Source: an uncultured Candidatus Saccharibacteria bacterium
Lineage (GTDB): Bacteria; Patescibacteria; Saccharimonadia; Saccharimonadales; UBA6022
Direction: 5' to 3'
NCBI GenBank assembly: GCA_946887425.1
Contig: CAMPKW010000004.1
Coordinates: 1 to 33,126 of the forward strand
Length of the DNA stretch: 33,126 nucleotides
Of the stretch, positions 13,762 to 22,248 are shown one piece after another; within the stretch, counting starts at the first letter, position 1, and every line of letters starts with the position of its first letter. The position numbers and the translations under genes were made by a program. Under the pieces are notes generated by a model that was given only the letters and a program-made list of their open reading frames with translations, ran no database searches and had not been told where the DNA came from.

Positions 13762-14883
13762 ATGATGAAAGACTTAGATTTTGACGAACTTGACCAAGCG
13801 GTAAACTCATTGATGACTGGTATCCCAAAGACGCCGGCTCCACAGGATGACAAAGCGACAGAAAAGACACTAACAATTACGCCAACACTGTCTGACAATG
13901 AACGTCCGTCGTTCGCGACGCTTGAGCAAACTGCCTCAAAAGCAGGAACTGAAATAGATGCAGCCGAGGCGAGTATGGGGCCGTCGGCTTCGGCCAATCC
14001 ACTTGCCGCTCGCCGTACAAGTGGGCGATTTATGGACGTGGTGCATCCGTCATCTGACATGAAAATCAATAATCGCCCAGTCGTGTCACGTGAGGGTATT
14101 CAGCTTAATCCTATTGCGCCTCGACCTGCTGCGACCATTTCTCAGCCGACTCGTGAGCCGGAGGTTACTACTGCCTCGCCCGAACAATCTCCTGATGTGA
14201 CCATGCAGAAGCCCGAGGTGAATGCATGGCCTGATCCGATCGACATGGTGTCGATTGAGGAGCCTGAAGCTACGTTGCCGGTTGAGCAAGTAGCCCCGGT
14301 GGTAGCCGAAGTTGCGACACCAGATGAGATCAATGAGCCTTTGCCACTTCAGACGCCTTTCTTGACCGACACGAAGGTCGAAAAGCGTCCGCTTGGTGCT
14401 TTTGCAGTTGATCAAGTTGCTAGCGACACATCAGAGGCCGTAGAAACTGCCACCGATACGCTCGCTGAAGACCAGACGTCAACTGACTCATCTCCAGCGG
14501 TAAGCCAGGAGCCAGCTGTAATTGATCTACCCGATGAGCTACAGCACGATCTTATTAAGATAGAATCCGATAATGAGGCAGAGGTTTCACAAGATGAGCC
14601 AAGTCCTGAAAAGATAGTTCCTGCTCCTTCGTATGCTGCGCCGATTGTGACGCCAGCTCCAGCTGCAGTGTCTGGACCGGCTTCAATACAGCCTCAGTAT
14701 AAAGAAGAGCCAAGCAGCACCAAGCAGGAGCATGCGGCAATTTATGATACCGACACCTATCACAAGCCTCTTGCGCACCCTGCTAAGAAAAAATCTGGCT
14801 GGCTATGGGTGTTGTGGATTATTCTTCTTCTCGCGCTCGGTGCAGGTGGCGCGGCGGCGCTCTACTATTTCAAGGTCATTTAG
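13762..14883 (+). CDS. Acidic, mostly disordered protein with a C-terminal membrane anchor
   Basis: 373 residues (372 if the second ATG at 13765 is used). The body is rich in Pro, Glu, Thr and Ala, has no clear fold, and carries many PEP/PEV-type segments. A single hydrophobic helix near the end (about 350-369, SGWLWVLWIILLLALGAGG) follows a Lys-rich stretch (AKKKSG). The Lys-rich side before the helix suggests the long acidic domain is cytoplasmic and tail-anchored. It starts 5 nt after tpiA behind GGTGGG, so it is co-transcribed with glycolysis genes. I do not recognise a family; a scaffold or tether role is speculation. Confidence 0.7.
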   Translation: MMKDLDFDELDQAVNSLMTGIPKTPAPQDDKATEKTLTITPTLSDNERPSFATLEQTASKAGTEIDAAEASMGPSASANPLAARRTSGRFMDVVHPSSDMKINNRPVVSREGIQLNPIAPRPAATISQPTREPEVTTASPEQSPDVTMQKPEVNAWPDPIDMVSIEEPEATLPVEQVAPVVAEVATPDEINEPLPLQTPFLTDTKVEKRPLGAFAVDQVASDTSEAVETATDTLAEDQTSTDSSPAVSQEPAVIDLPDELQHDLIKIESDNEAEVSQDEPSPEKIVPAPSYAAPIVTPAPAAVSGPASIQPQYKEEPSSTKQEHAAIYDTDTYHKPLAHPAKKKSGWLWVLWIILLLALGAGGAAALYYFKVI

Positions 14884-14908
14884 TCTCAACTAACGAGCCA
14901 AAAACAGG

Positions 14909-14914
14909 TATACT
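14909..14914 (+). promoter_or_regulatory. -10 element of the UvrD-like helicase gene
   Basis: TATACT ends 8 nt before ATG 14923, with no Shine-Dalgarno in between. The position fits a leaderless transcript; no TG extension. Confidence 0.45.
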
Positions 14915-14922
14915 AGAGAGTA

Positions 14923-17037
14923 ATGGATTTACTTAAGGGGCTTAATGAGGCGCAGGCAGATGCGGTGCAGACGACGTCTGGACCGCTACTTATTTTGGCT
15001 GGAGCTGGCAGTGGCAAAACCAAAACGCTGACACATCGAATCGCTCATTTAATTGCGCATGAAAATGTGTGGCCGAACGAAATTTTGGCCGTAACCTTTA
15101 CCAATAAGGCGGCTCGTGAAATGCGTGAGCGGCTTGGAGTGCTTTTGGGGCAAAACGGCGCAAGTCGTGGCTTTATGCCATGGATGGGGACATTCCATGG
15201 TATCTGCGTGCGCATGCTCCGCGCTGAAGGTGAGGCGATTAACATTGCTAAGAACTTCGTTATTTATGATGAGGATGACCGCCAGGGACTTATCAAGCAA
15301 GCGATGAAGCAGCTTTCGATTGGTGACAAGGAGATAAAGGCGCGTAGTGTGAGTGCGGCGATCTCGAGTGCAAAAAATGAGATGGTAGGACCGGTTGAGT
15401 TTGAGGCGACGGCGCAATTTCCTTACCAGAAGAATATCGCCAAGATTTATACGGCATACGAAAAGATGCGCCAAGCGGCCGGCGCCCTTGACTTTGATGA
15501 CCTGCTACTCGAAACAGTGCGGCTTTTCAAAGAAGCGCCAGAGGTGCGCAAAAAATGGCAAACTCAATTTAAACATATTCTTATCGACGAGTACCAAGAT
15601 ACGAATGCTGCTCAATACCATATCATTAAGCATCTTGTGAATGACCTGCGTAATATCTGTGTGGTTGGTGACGATTGGCAGTCGATCTATAGCTGGCGCG
15701 GAGCAGATTTTACCAATATTCTTAATTTCGAACGCGACTTTAAAGGCGCGAAGGTAATTAAGCTCGAGCAAAATTATCGTAGCACTGGCCATATTCTTGA
15801 AGCTGCCAATAACGTCATTACGAAAAACACTCAGCGGACAGATAAGAAGCTGTGGACGGCCGAGAGCAACGGCGCACCCGTACAGGTTCATAGTACGTAT
15901 GATGAGGCCGAAGAGGCGAATCTTGTAGCGAGTCGTATTTCATCGCACGTAGCCATGGGTGCGCGAAAGTTCGGCGATTTTGCCGTCTTATACCGCGCCA
16001 ATGCTCAAAGCTACACACTTGAGCGTGCATTTTTGCAGCAGCGCGTGCCATACCAGATTGTTGGGGGCGTGCGATTTTATGACCGTAAGGAAATAAAAGA
16101 CATAATTGCCTACCTGCGACTCATTTATCAGCCGAATGATCGCATGAGCTTCAGTCGTATCGTGAACGTGCCAACTCGCGGCATTGGTGCAACAAGTCTT
16201 GAAAAGTTTTTACTCTGGCAGGCAGAGAGCGGCATGGATATTATTGCAGCGCTCAATAATGTTGATCAAACGACGACCATCACTGCGCGGGCGCGATCGG
16301 CGTTGGCATTGCTTGGAGGAAAACTCCGGACGATCCAGCTAATGATCGATGATGGTAATCCAAGCGATATCATTGAAAAAATTCTTGCCTCGACTGGCTA
16401 TCGTACGTATTTACAGGATGGTACACCGCAGGCCGAAGAGCGTGAAGCGAATATTGGGTCGTTGGTGTCCGATGCTAAAAGTTTTGCTGGTTTGCCGGAA
16501 TTTTTAGAAGAAGTAGCGTTGATGTCGAGCGCGGATGCGGCCGAAGTGGAAGAGAAAGTGACGCTCATGACGCTTCATGCCGCTAAGGGGCTCGAATTTC
16601 CTGTTGTTTTCATGGTGGGGATGGAAGAGGGGATTTTTCCGCACGCGAGGGTGTATGAGGCGGGGCCGAGTGAGCTCGAAGAGGAGCGGCGGCTCTGTTA
16701 TGTCGGTATGACGAGGGCGCGTGAAGAGCTTCATCTGAGTTACGCTCAGAGTCGCTTGCAATTTGGCCAGCGTGGATACAATCCACCGTCACGTTTCTTG
16801 GCCGACATGGGCGACAACGCCATGATGACGAGTGCCGAGCCGAAAGTGACACGCGATATGGATCAGGACTACTTTAGTGACGAGCTTCCGTTTGAAATAG
16901 GTGATAGAGTGCGTTCGGCTGCTTTTGGCGTCGGCGAGATACGAGATGTTGAAGGTTTGGCGGTGACAATCCTCTTTGATAGCGGCTATAGTAAAAAGCT
17001 AAATGCCGAATACGCGCGACTTGAGAAAATAGGCTAA
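14923..17037 (+). CDS. UvrD/PcrA-type superfamily 1 DNA helicase
   Basis: 704 residues, near the usual 720-750. An ATP-driven 3'-5' helicase for nucleotide excision and mismatch repair or replication support. Motifs in order: Q motif (LNEAQADAV), Walker A AGAGSGKT (26-33), TFTNKAAREMRERL, motif II IDEYQDTN (about 220-227), motif III GDDWQSIYSWRGAD, motif IV QNYRST, motif V LMTLHAAKGLEFPVVFM, and motif VI RRLCYVGMTRARE. The C-terminus keeps the PcrA tudor-like segment (IGDRVRSAAFGVGEI). Complete, with no missing key residue. PcrA versus UvrD cannot be settled from sequence reading alone. Confidence 0.95.
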   Translation: MDLLKGLNEAQADAVQTTSGPLLILAGAGSGKTKTLTHRIAHLIAHENVWPNEILAVTFTNKAAREMRERLGVLLGQNGASRGFMPWMGTFHGICVRMLRAEGEAINIAKNFVIYDEDDRQGLIKQAMKQLSIGDKEIKARSVSAAISSAKNEMVGPVEFEATAQFPYQKNIAKIYTAYEKMRQAAGALDFDDLLLETVRLFKEAPEVRKKWQTQFKHILIDEYQDTNAAQYHIIKHLVNDLRNICVVGDDWQSIYSWRGADFTNILNFERDFKGAKVIKLEQNYRSTGHILEAANNVITKNTQRTDKKLWTAESNGAPVQVHSTYDEAEEANLVASRISSHVAMGARKFGDFAVLYRANAQSYTLERAFLQQRVPYQIVGGVRFYDRKEIKDIIAYLRLIYQPNDRMSFSRIVNVPTRGIGATSLEKFLLWQAESGMDIIAALNNVDQTTTITARARSALALLGGKLRTIQLMIDDGNPSDIIEKILASTGYRTYLQDGTPQAEEREANIGSLVSDAKSFAGLPEFLEEVALMSSADAAEVEEKVTLMTLHAAKGLEFPVVFMVGMEEGIFPHARVYEAGPSELEEERRLCYVGMTRAREELHLSYAQSRLQFGQRGYNPPSRFLADMGDNAMMTSAEPKVTRDMDQDYFSDELPFEIGDRVRSAAFGVGEIRDVEGLAVTILFDSGYSKKLNAEYARLEKIG

Positions 17038-17049
17038 ATGAAACGCTTT

Positions 17050-17058
17050 TGCTATAAT
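17050..17058 (+). promoter_or_regulatory. Extended -10 promoter of the G5 hydrolase gene
   Basis: TGC-TATAAT lies 32 nt before ATG 17091, giving a leader of about 26 nt with GGGTGG (17075-17080) as ribosome site. The same layout as the PsbP-like gene. Confidence 0.6.
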
Positions 17059-17090
17059 GGAAAGAACACGCCCTGGGTGGTGTTATACGC

Positions 17091-18302
17091 ATGAGATCTA
17101 TTATCCGTACATCGAATATACCTATGCGCGCCTTTCTTATAGCCGGCGTTTTTCTTGCTATCATGGCTGCTATTGTCGCCATTGCGCGAGTTGCAAGCGC
17201 TCAGGGAGTCTCACCTGCGCCAAACGGGCGACTCATGACAGTTCACGACCGCGGAGTTGAAAAGGTCTTTCTTTCTAAGGCAAATACTGTTGGCGATGCG
17301 CTCAAGGAAGCGGGGATTCCATTTGATGCCACGGATGCCGTAGAGCCAGCTGCAAGCGAGCCGCTTGTCGCCACGGATTATCAGGTAAACATCTATCGTT
17401 CACGGCCAGTAATTGTCATTGATGGCGTGTCGAGCCGAGTTGTTATGACTCCATACCAAACGCCAGCTAAGATCGCCAAGCATGCTGGCATTACTCTGTA
17501 TGACGAGGATACTACCGATATTAATCCAACGAATGACATTATCAATGAGGGTGCTGGCCTCCGTATGACAATCGATCGCGCTACTCAGTTTGGCTTTACG
17601 CTGTACGGCAAGAAAATTGACGCTCGCACGCAAGCTGCGACTGTCGAGGGCATGCTTAAGGAGAAAAACATTACACTCGCGGCAAATGACGTGCTGTCGG
17701 TTGATCTGCAAGCGCCAATCGTAGCGGGCATGGCGGTTGAACTGTGGCGCAACGGCGTGCAGACAGTTACTCAAGATGAGGAAGTGAAGTTTGAGACCGA
17801 GCAGATTAAGGACGCAGATCAGCCAGTTGGTTACAAGAAAGTTCAGACGCCAGGCGTAGTCGGTAAACGAACGGTGACGTATGAAGTTGAGATGAAGAAT
17901 GGTCAAGAACTAAGCCGTAAAGAAATTCAAAGTGTCGTGACGGCTCAGCCGCAAAAGCAAGTTGAGGTAGTTGGTGCGAAGTTACCTACGCCTACCAACC
18001 CGACCGAAGCTCAAGCGCTTGGTCATCAGATGATGCTAGAGTATGGTTTTGGAGAAGATCAGTGGCCGTGTCTATATAACCTTTGGATGCGTGAATCTGG
18101 CTGGCGAACAACAGCCGGCAACCAGAGCTCTGGAGCTTATGGCATCCCACAAGCCCTGCCAGCGAGTAAGATGGGCTCGGTCGGCCCAGATTACCTGACT
18201 AACGCTGCAACTCAGATTACGTGGGGTCTCGGTTACATTAAAGGTCGTTACGTTACCCCATGTGGTGCTTGGAGTAGTTTCCAATCAAAGGGCTGGTACT
18301 AA
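17091..18302 (+). CDS. Secreted DUF348-G5 protein with a transglycosylase-like C-terminus
   Basis: 403 residues. Signal peptide or anchor at about 12-36, then two DUF348-type segments (KANTVGDALKEAGIPF; YQTPAKIAKHAGITL), a third similar segment (TVEGMLKEKNITL), a G5 domain (about 240-300) and a C-terminal lysozyme-like domain with LWMRESGWRTTAGNQSSGAYG. E335 in RESGW is the likely catalytic acid. The design matches YabE/resuscitation-promoting-factor-type murein hydrolases of Gram-positive bacteria. It would act in the cell wall, cleaving glycan strands during growth or, in an epibiont, at the host contact site (inference). ATG 17124 is an alternative start. Confidence 0.85.
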   Translation: MRSIIRTSNIPMRAFLIAGVFLAIMAAIVAIARVASAQGVSPAPNGRLMTVHDRGVEKVFLSKANTVGDALKEAGIPFDATDAVEPAASEPLVATDYQVNIYRSRPVIVIDGVSSRVVMTPYQTPAKIAKHAGITLYDEDTTDINPTNDIINEGAGLRMTIDRATQFGFTLYGKKIDARTQAATVEGMLKEKNITLAANDVLSVDLQAPIVAGMAVELWRNGVQTVTQDEEVKFETEQIKDADQPVGYKKVQTPGVVGKRTVTYEVEMKNGQELSRKEIQSVVTAQPQKQVEVVGAKLPTPTNPTEAQALGHQMMLEYGFGEDQWPCLYNLWMRESGWRTTAGNQSSGAYGIPQALPASKMGSVGPDYLTNAATQITWGLGYIKGRYVTPCGAWSSFQSKGWY

Positions 18303-18307
18303 GTAGA

Positions 18308-19087
18308 GTGGCTGGTCCTAATAAATCCCTTGGTCAACACTGGCTTCGCGATCGCGATGTACTTGCGCATATTGCCGATTGTGCTGAGCTTGAGCCGACC
18401 GATACTGTACTTGAGATTGGTCCAGGGCTCGGAACGCTTACGAGCGAGCTCCTGCGCCGCAGTGAAAAAGTCCTGGCGGTTGAGTTTGATGGTGAGCTTG
18501 CCCGCAAGTTGCCCGCTCAATTTCCTGGCAAAAACCTAGAAGTTGTTCAAAGTGACATTCTCGCGTTTGATCTTTCTGTCATGCCGAGTGACTACAAGGT
18601 GGTTGCTAACGTACCATACTACATTACAAGCAAGATTGTTCAGCTTCTCATGACGGCCGAGAATAAGCCGTCAATTGCCGTGCTGCTTATTCAAAAAGAG
18701 GTAGCCGAGCGCCTAGCGGCCAAGCCTGGTGATATGAGTATTTTGGCTGTTAGTGCGCAGCTTTTTGCTGATGTGACGGTGGGAGATGTGGTGCCGGCGG
18801 CTTTATTTACACCACCGCCAAAAGTAGATAGCCAGGTAGTGATTCTTAAAACTCGCAGCAAACCATTTTTGACGGACATTGATGAAAAAGATTTCTTTCG
18901 CGTAGTGAAGGCTGGCTTCTCCGCTAAGCGCAAGCAATTACGTTCAAGCTTGAGCGGTGGGCTTGCTATTTCAAAGCAAGAAGCTGAGAGTTTATTGCAA
19001 AAAGCTGGCATTAGCCCTGACCTTCGAGCTGAAGCCTTGTCACTCGACCAGTGGGTTGACCTGACCCGTCATTTCCTCGCCTCGTAG
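18308..19087 (+). CDS. rsmA: 16S rRNA dimethyladenosine transferase (KsgA)
   Basis: 259 residues from a GTG start. Uses S-adenosylmethionine to dimethylate two adjacent adenines in helix 45 of 16S rRNA, a late 30S assembly step. Motifs: N-terminal NKSLGQHWLRD (family form KSLGQNFL), SAM loop LEIGPGLGTLT, catalytic NVPYY (usual NLPYN) and FTPPPKVDSQV. GTG is chosen because MAGPNKSLGQ begins the family N-terminus and it lies 5 nt past the previous stop. Co-transcription with the G5 gene is likely. Confidence 0.94.
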   Translation: MAGPNKSLGQHWLRDRDVLAHIADCAELEPTDTVLEIGPGLGTLTSELLRRSEKVLAVEFDGELARKLPAQFPGKNLEVVQSDILAFDLSVMPSDYKVVANVPYYITSKIVQLLMTAENKPSIAVLLIQKEVAERLAAKPGDMSILAVSAQLFADVTVGDVVPAALFTPPPKVDSQVVILKTRSKPFLTDIDEKDFFRVVKAGFSAKRKQLRSSLSGGLAISKQEAESLLQKAGISPDLRAEALSLDQWVDLTRHFLAS

Positions 19088-19093
19088 CCTATC

Positions 19094-19102
19094 TGTTACA
19101 AT
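19094..19102 (+). promoter_or_regulatory. Extended -10 promoter of metG
   Basis: TGT-TACAAT ends 9 nt before ATG 19112, predicting a leaderless or near-leaderless mRNA. It lies just past the rsmA stop codon. Confidence 0.6.
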
Positions 19103-19111
19103 AGATACATT

Positions 19112-20602
19112 ATGGGAAAAAACTTATACATCACGACAGCCATTCCGTACGTTAACGCTACACCTCACATTGGTAACGCACTCGACTATCTCCTAGCTGA
19201 TATTTGGACGCGCTATCAGAAGCAGAACGGACACGATGTACGGTTTCAGGTAGGGACTGATGAGCATGGCAATAAGATTGCCGCTAAAGCTGCCGAAAAC
19301 GGCCTTGATCCAAAGGAGTATACCGATCGTATGTACGGTAACTTTGAGCTCATGATGAAAAAGGTCGGCGCAAGTTACACCGATTTTATTCGCACCACTG
19401 ACCCTCATCATGAAGCTGCCGTGCAATACATTTGGCAGAAGCTCCAGCCATATATTTACAAAGGTAGCTACGAAGGTTGGTACTGCCAGGGATGTGAAGC
19501 ATTCGTAACCGACAAAGAAGCCGCCGCCAACAATGGCATCTGTCCTGATCACAATCAGGCATACCAGCGACTGAGTGAAGATAACTATTACTTAAAATCG
19601 AGCGCCTTTACCGAGAAGGTTCAAGAAGCGATCGAGTCTAATCGTATGCAGATTGTGCCGGAATTCCGTAAAAAGGAATTTCTCGAGCTTATTAAAGACG
19701 GACTTCAAGATGTAAGTATTTCTCGCCCGAATAAGCACCTTACTTGGGGTGTCCCGGTTCCAGGCGACCCGGAGCAGATTATGTATGTTTGGATCGATGC
19801 GCTTGCGAACTACATTACCGTCCTTGGCTACCCAGATCGTGAAGGATGGCAGGATTTTTGGCCAGCCGATGTCCAGGTTATTGGTAAGGATATTCTGCGC
19901 TTCCATGCCGGCATTTGGCCTGCGATGCTTCTCGGGCTTGAGCTGCCTCTGCCAAAGAAGCTACTTGTGCATGGTTTTGTGAATGTTGGCGGTTCAAAGA
20001 TGAGCAAGACCGTCGGTAACGTCGTTGATCCAAACGAGATTATCGACAATTACGGCCTCGACGCTTTCCGCTATTTCTTTGCACGCCATATTCCGACTCT
20101 TGACGACGGTGATTTTACCTGGGAAAAGTTTGAAACTGCATACAATTCCGAACTTGGCAACGATCTTGGCAACTTAGTCTCACGCGTTGCAAGTATGATT
20201 ACGCGTTATCAGGCTGGGGTGATTGGTGAAGCGCCTCAGACAGAGCATGATATGCAACCGTATCGCGAGGCTATGGAAGCGCTTGAATTTAATCGTGCCA
20301 TCGATGAAGTATGGTTGACGGTACGTTCACTCAACCAATACTTAGAGCGGGTGAAGCCTTGGGAGATTGCCAAAAATCGCGCCACCGACCCCGAAGCGGA
20401 GGCGCATCTCGGTGAGGTGTTGGCGCACTCGGTGGGTGCATTGCTGCAAATCGGTGACTTACTGGTGCCATTCTTGCCAAGCACGGCTTCATTGATTCAC
20501 CGGACATTTGAAAGCGGTGTCATTGTTCCGCTTGAAAATAATGGCGTTCTTTTCCCAAAGATCTATCGACACACCGTCGACCCACGTGCACCGAAGGCGT
20601 AA
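19112..20602 (+). CDS. metG: Methionyl-tRNA synthetase, short form
   Basis: 496 residues. Charges tRNA-Met. HIGH signature as HIGN (19-22) after IPYVNATP; KMSKS as KMSKT (296-300). The connective insertion has one zinc-knuckle-like set (YCQGCEAFV ... GICPDH), fewer cysteines than the four-Cys type. The anticodon-binding helical domain is present. The C-terminal tRNA-binding (EMAP-like) dimerisation domain of long MetRS forms is absent, as in many compact genomes. tatD follows after 3 nt, a common metG-tatD-rsmA style neighbourhood. Confidence 0.96.
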   Translation: MGKNLYITTAIPYVNATPHIGNALDYLLADIWTRYQKQNGHDVRFQVGTDEHGNKIAAKAAENGLDPKEYTDRMYGNFELMMKKVGASYTDFIRTTDPHHEAAVQYIWQKLQPYIYKGSYEGWYCQGCEAFVTDKEAAANNGICPDHNQAYQRLSEDNYYLKSSAFTEKVQEAIESNRMQIVPEFRKKEFLELIKDGLQDVSISRPNKHLTWGVPVPGDPEQIMYVWIDALANYITVLGYPDREGWQDFWPADVQVIGKDILRFHAGIWPAMLLGLELPLPKKLLVHGFVNVGGSKMSKTVGNVVDPNEIIDNYGLDAFRYFFARHIPTLDDGDFTWEKFETAYNSELGNDLGNLVSRVASMITRYQAGVIGEAPQTEHDMQPYREAMEALEFNRAIDEVWLTVRSLNQYLERVKPWEIAKNRATDPEAEAHLGEVLAHSVGALLQIGDLLVPFLPSTASLIHRTFESGVIVPLENNGVLFPKIYRHTVDPRAPKA

Positions 20603-20605
20603 GCT

Positions 20606-21352
20606 ATGCTCATAGACACTCACTGTCATATTCATGAGTCAAATTATCCACTCGATATTGGCGATGTGATAACAAGAGCCCGCCATAAGGGTGTCAATCA
20701 GATGATCTGTATTGGTACGAGTGAGGTGAGCTCTCGTGAAGCTGTGGAGTTTGCGGGCAATCACGAGCACATGTACGCTGCGATTGGTGTGCATCCGCAT
20801 GACACGAAGGATGGGTATGGAACGATTGAAGGTTTAATCACCGATCCAAATGTAGTGGCTGTCGGTGAGATTGGGCTTGATTATTTCTACACACATAGTC
20901 CACGGGAGATCCAAATCCAGGCGCTTGAATCGCAGATGCAAATGGCGCTCGATCACAATAAGCCAGTCATCTTTCATGTACGTGAAGCTTTTGACGACTT
21001 TTGGCCTATTTTCGATAACTTCGGTGGTGTTCGCGGTGAACTTCATAGTTTTACAGATACGAAGATGCAGCTTGAGCGTGCATTGACGCGCGGGCTGTAT
21101 ATTGGCGTGAACGGCATTAGTACCTTCACGAAACACGAAGCCCAAAAAGATATGTTTGCAACGATTCCGGTGGAGCGATTGCTTCTGGAGACGGATGCAC
21201 CTTTCTTGACGCCCGTGCCCTTTCGTGGTAAAGTAAATGAGCCTGCATTTGTACGTTCCGTAGCTGAGTATCATGCGAAAATCCGAAGATTGTCACTTGA
21301 TGAAATCGCAGCTATTACAACGGCAAATGCGACTGCGTTATTCGCACTCTAA
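20606..21352 (+). CDS. tatD: TatD family metal-dependent hydrolase
   Basis: 248 residues, an amidohydrolase-type TIM barrel with DNase activity in characterised members. Metal ligands are visible: H6 and H8 in DTHCHIH, E88 in GEIGLDY, H124 in FHVREA, H147 in LHSFT and D197 in LETDAPFL. It starts 3 nt after metG with no promoter between, so it is translated from the same mRNA. A role in DNA repair or nucleotide salvage is family knowledge, not shown here. Confidence 0.93.
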   Translation: MLIDTHCHIHESNYPLDIGDVITRARHKGVNQMICIGTSEVSSREAVEFAGNHEHMYAAIGVHPHDTKDGYGTIEGLITDPNVVAVGEIGLDYFYTHSPREIQIQALESQMQMALDHNKPVIFHVREAFDDFWPIFDNFGGVRGELHSFTDTKMQLERALTRGLYIGVNGISTFTKHEAQKDMFATIPVERLLLETDAPFLTPVPFRGKVNEPAFVRSVAEYHAKIRRLSLDEIAAITTANATALFAL

Positions 21353-21397
21353 AATAGACATTGCTAACATTCATCTGACTAAACAGAGTTACTACCT

Positions 21398-21706
21398 ATG
21401 CAAGAACAATCTATTTTATCTCGACAAGGAACTGAATTTCGATCTGGCGACCAGGTTCATTTTCATGAATCAAAGTTGAAGCCGTATGAGCAAGTGGAGG
21501 CGATGCGCTTAATTAACGAGGCGTTTGCTGATATTGAGGCTGAAAAAAGCATCGAGCAATCGACGGCGTCACTAGAAGCTGCAGAGGCATACGCCCAGGA
21601 GCGTGCCGAATCAGAGCTGTCTCCCGAAGACCGCATCGGACGTGTCGGGCTCAATCTTGCGGCGGTGCGCATGTATAGCAAATCTGATTTTGATTTGGCG
21701 GCGTAG
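21398..21706 (+). CDS. Small hypothetical protein, helical and Glu-rich
   Basis: 102 residues, soluble, no signal peptide. The middle is a long Ala/Glu helix (EAMRLINEAFADIEAEK; SLEAAEAYAQERAE) likely to form a coiled coil. It lies 45 nt past tatD and 8 nt before the next hypothetical gene, so the two are probably co-translated partners. No family recognised and no Shine-Dalgarno seen. Confidence 0.6.
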   Translation: MQEQSILSRQGTEFRSGDQVHFHESKLKPYEQVEAMRLINEAFADIEAEKSIEQSTASLEAAEAYAQERAESELSPEDRIGRVGLNLAAVRMYSKSDFDLAA

Positions 21707-21714
21707 AACCTACT

Positions 21715-22155
21715 ATGGCTGCCGTATTAAAAAAAGCGCTCAATCTTCTCGTTGGCACCGACCAGACTAGCTCTCAAAAGCCAGGCTTGTTTGCTAAGAA
21801 GAAGCGGCTGCTTAAAGACCTGAGTGACCGTGAATTGATTGCACTCGAAAGTGAAGTCGGTGGGCAACTCTTTGGCCCGGTGCAAAAGGGCGGACGTCGA
21901 GAATTTTTTAACCTCGATCCAAACACGTGGATATGGCATGAAGAGTGGCTTGACCAAGCAGGTAAGAAGCAACAATCAACTATTCGGTATGAGGTTAACG
22001 AAAAAGGTATCTTGAAGATAAGCGAAGGTGCCCGATATGATTACCTCGAGGGCGATGAGCTCAATAATCTGACGGTTGCTATCCAGATGTATTACGAGCG
22101 TGTTATGCGTGAAATATATAAGCGCGATCCTCAAACGGGCCAAAAGCTCAGTTAA
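21715..22155 (+). CDS. Conserved-looking hypothetical protein with an RREFFNL / WIWHEEW motif
   Basis: 146 residues, soluble. A basic N-terminus (FAKKKRLLKDLSDRELIALE) leads to a beta-rich core with GRREFFNLDPNTWIWHEEW, then IRYEVNEKGILKISEGARYDYLEG and a C-terminal helix (AIQMYYERVMREIYKRD). I associate this tryptophan-rich motif with Saccharibacteria hypothetical proteins, but from memory only. Paired with the 102-residue gene just upstream. No enzymatic signature. Confidence 0.65.
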   Translation: MAAVLKKALNLLVGTDQTSSQKPGLFAKKKRLLKDLSDRELIALESEVGGQLFGPVQKGGRREFFNLDPNTWIWHEEWLDQAGKKQQSTIRYEVNEKGILKISEGARYDYLEGDELNNLTVAIQMYYERVMREIYKRDPQTGQKLS

Positions 22156-22233
22156 CTTGGCATAGCGATTCTTGTTGATGTACTGGATCATTTCAGAAAT
22201 CGAAGCAAGCTTTGGTTTCAGTCGCCTCACCAG

Positions 22234-22242
22234 TGTTATAAT
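22234..22242 (+). promoter_or_regulatory. Extended -10 promoter of the cysteine desulfurase operon
   Basis: TGT-TATAAT, then six A residues, then the GTG start at 22249: a clear leaderless arrangement. It probably drives the whole desulfurase-DUF218-mnmA operon. Confidence 0.65.
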
Positions 22243-22248
22243 AAAAAA

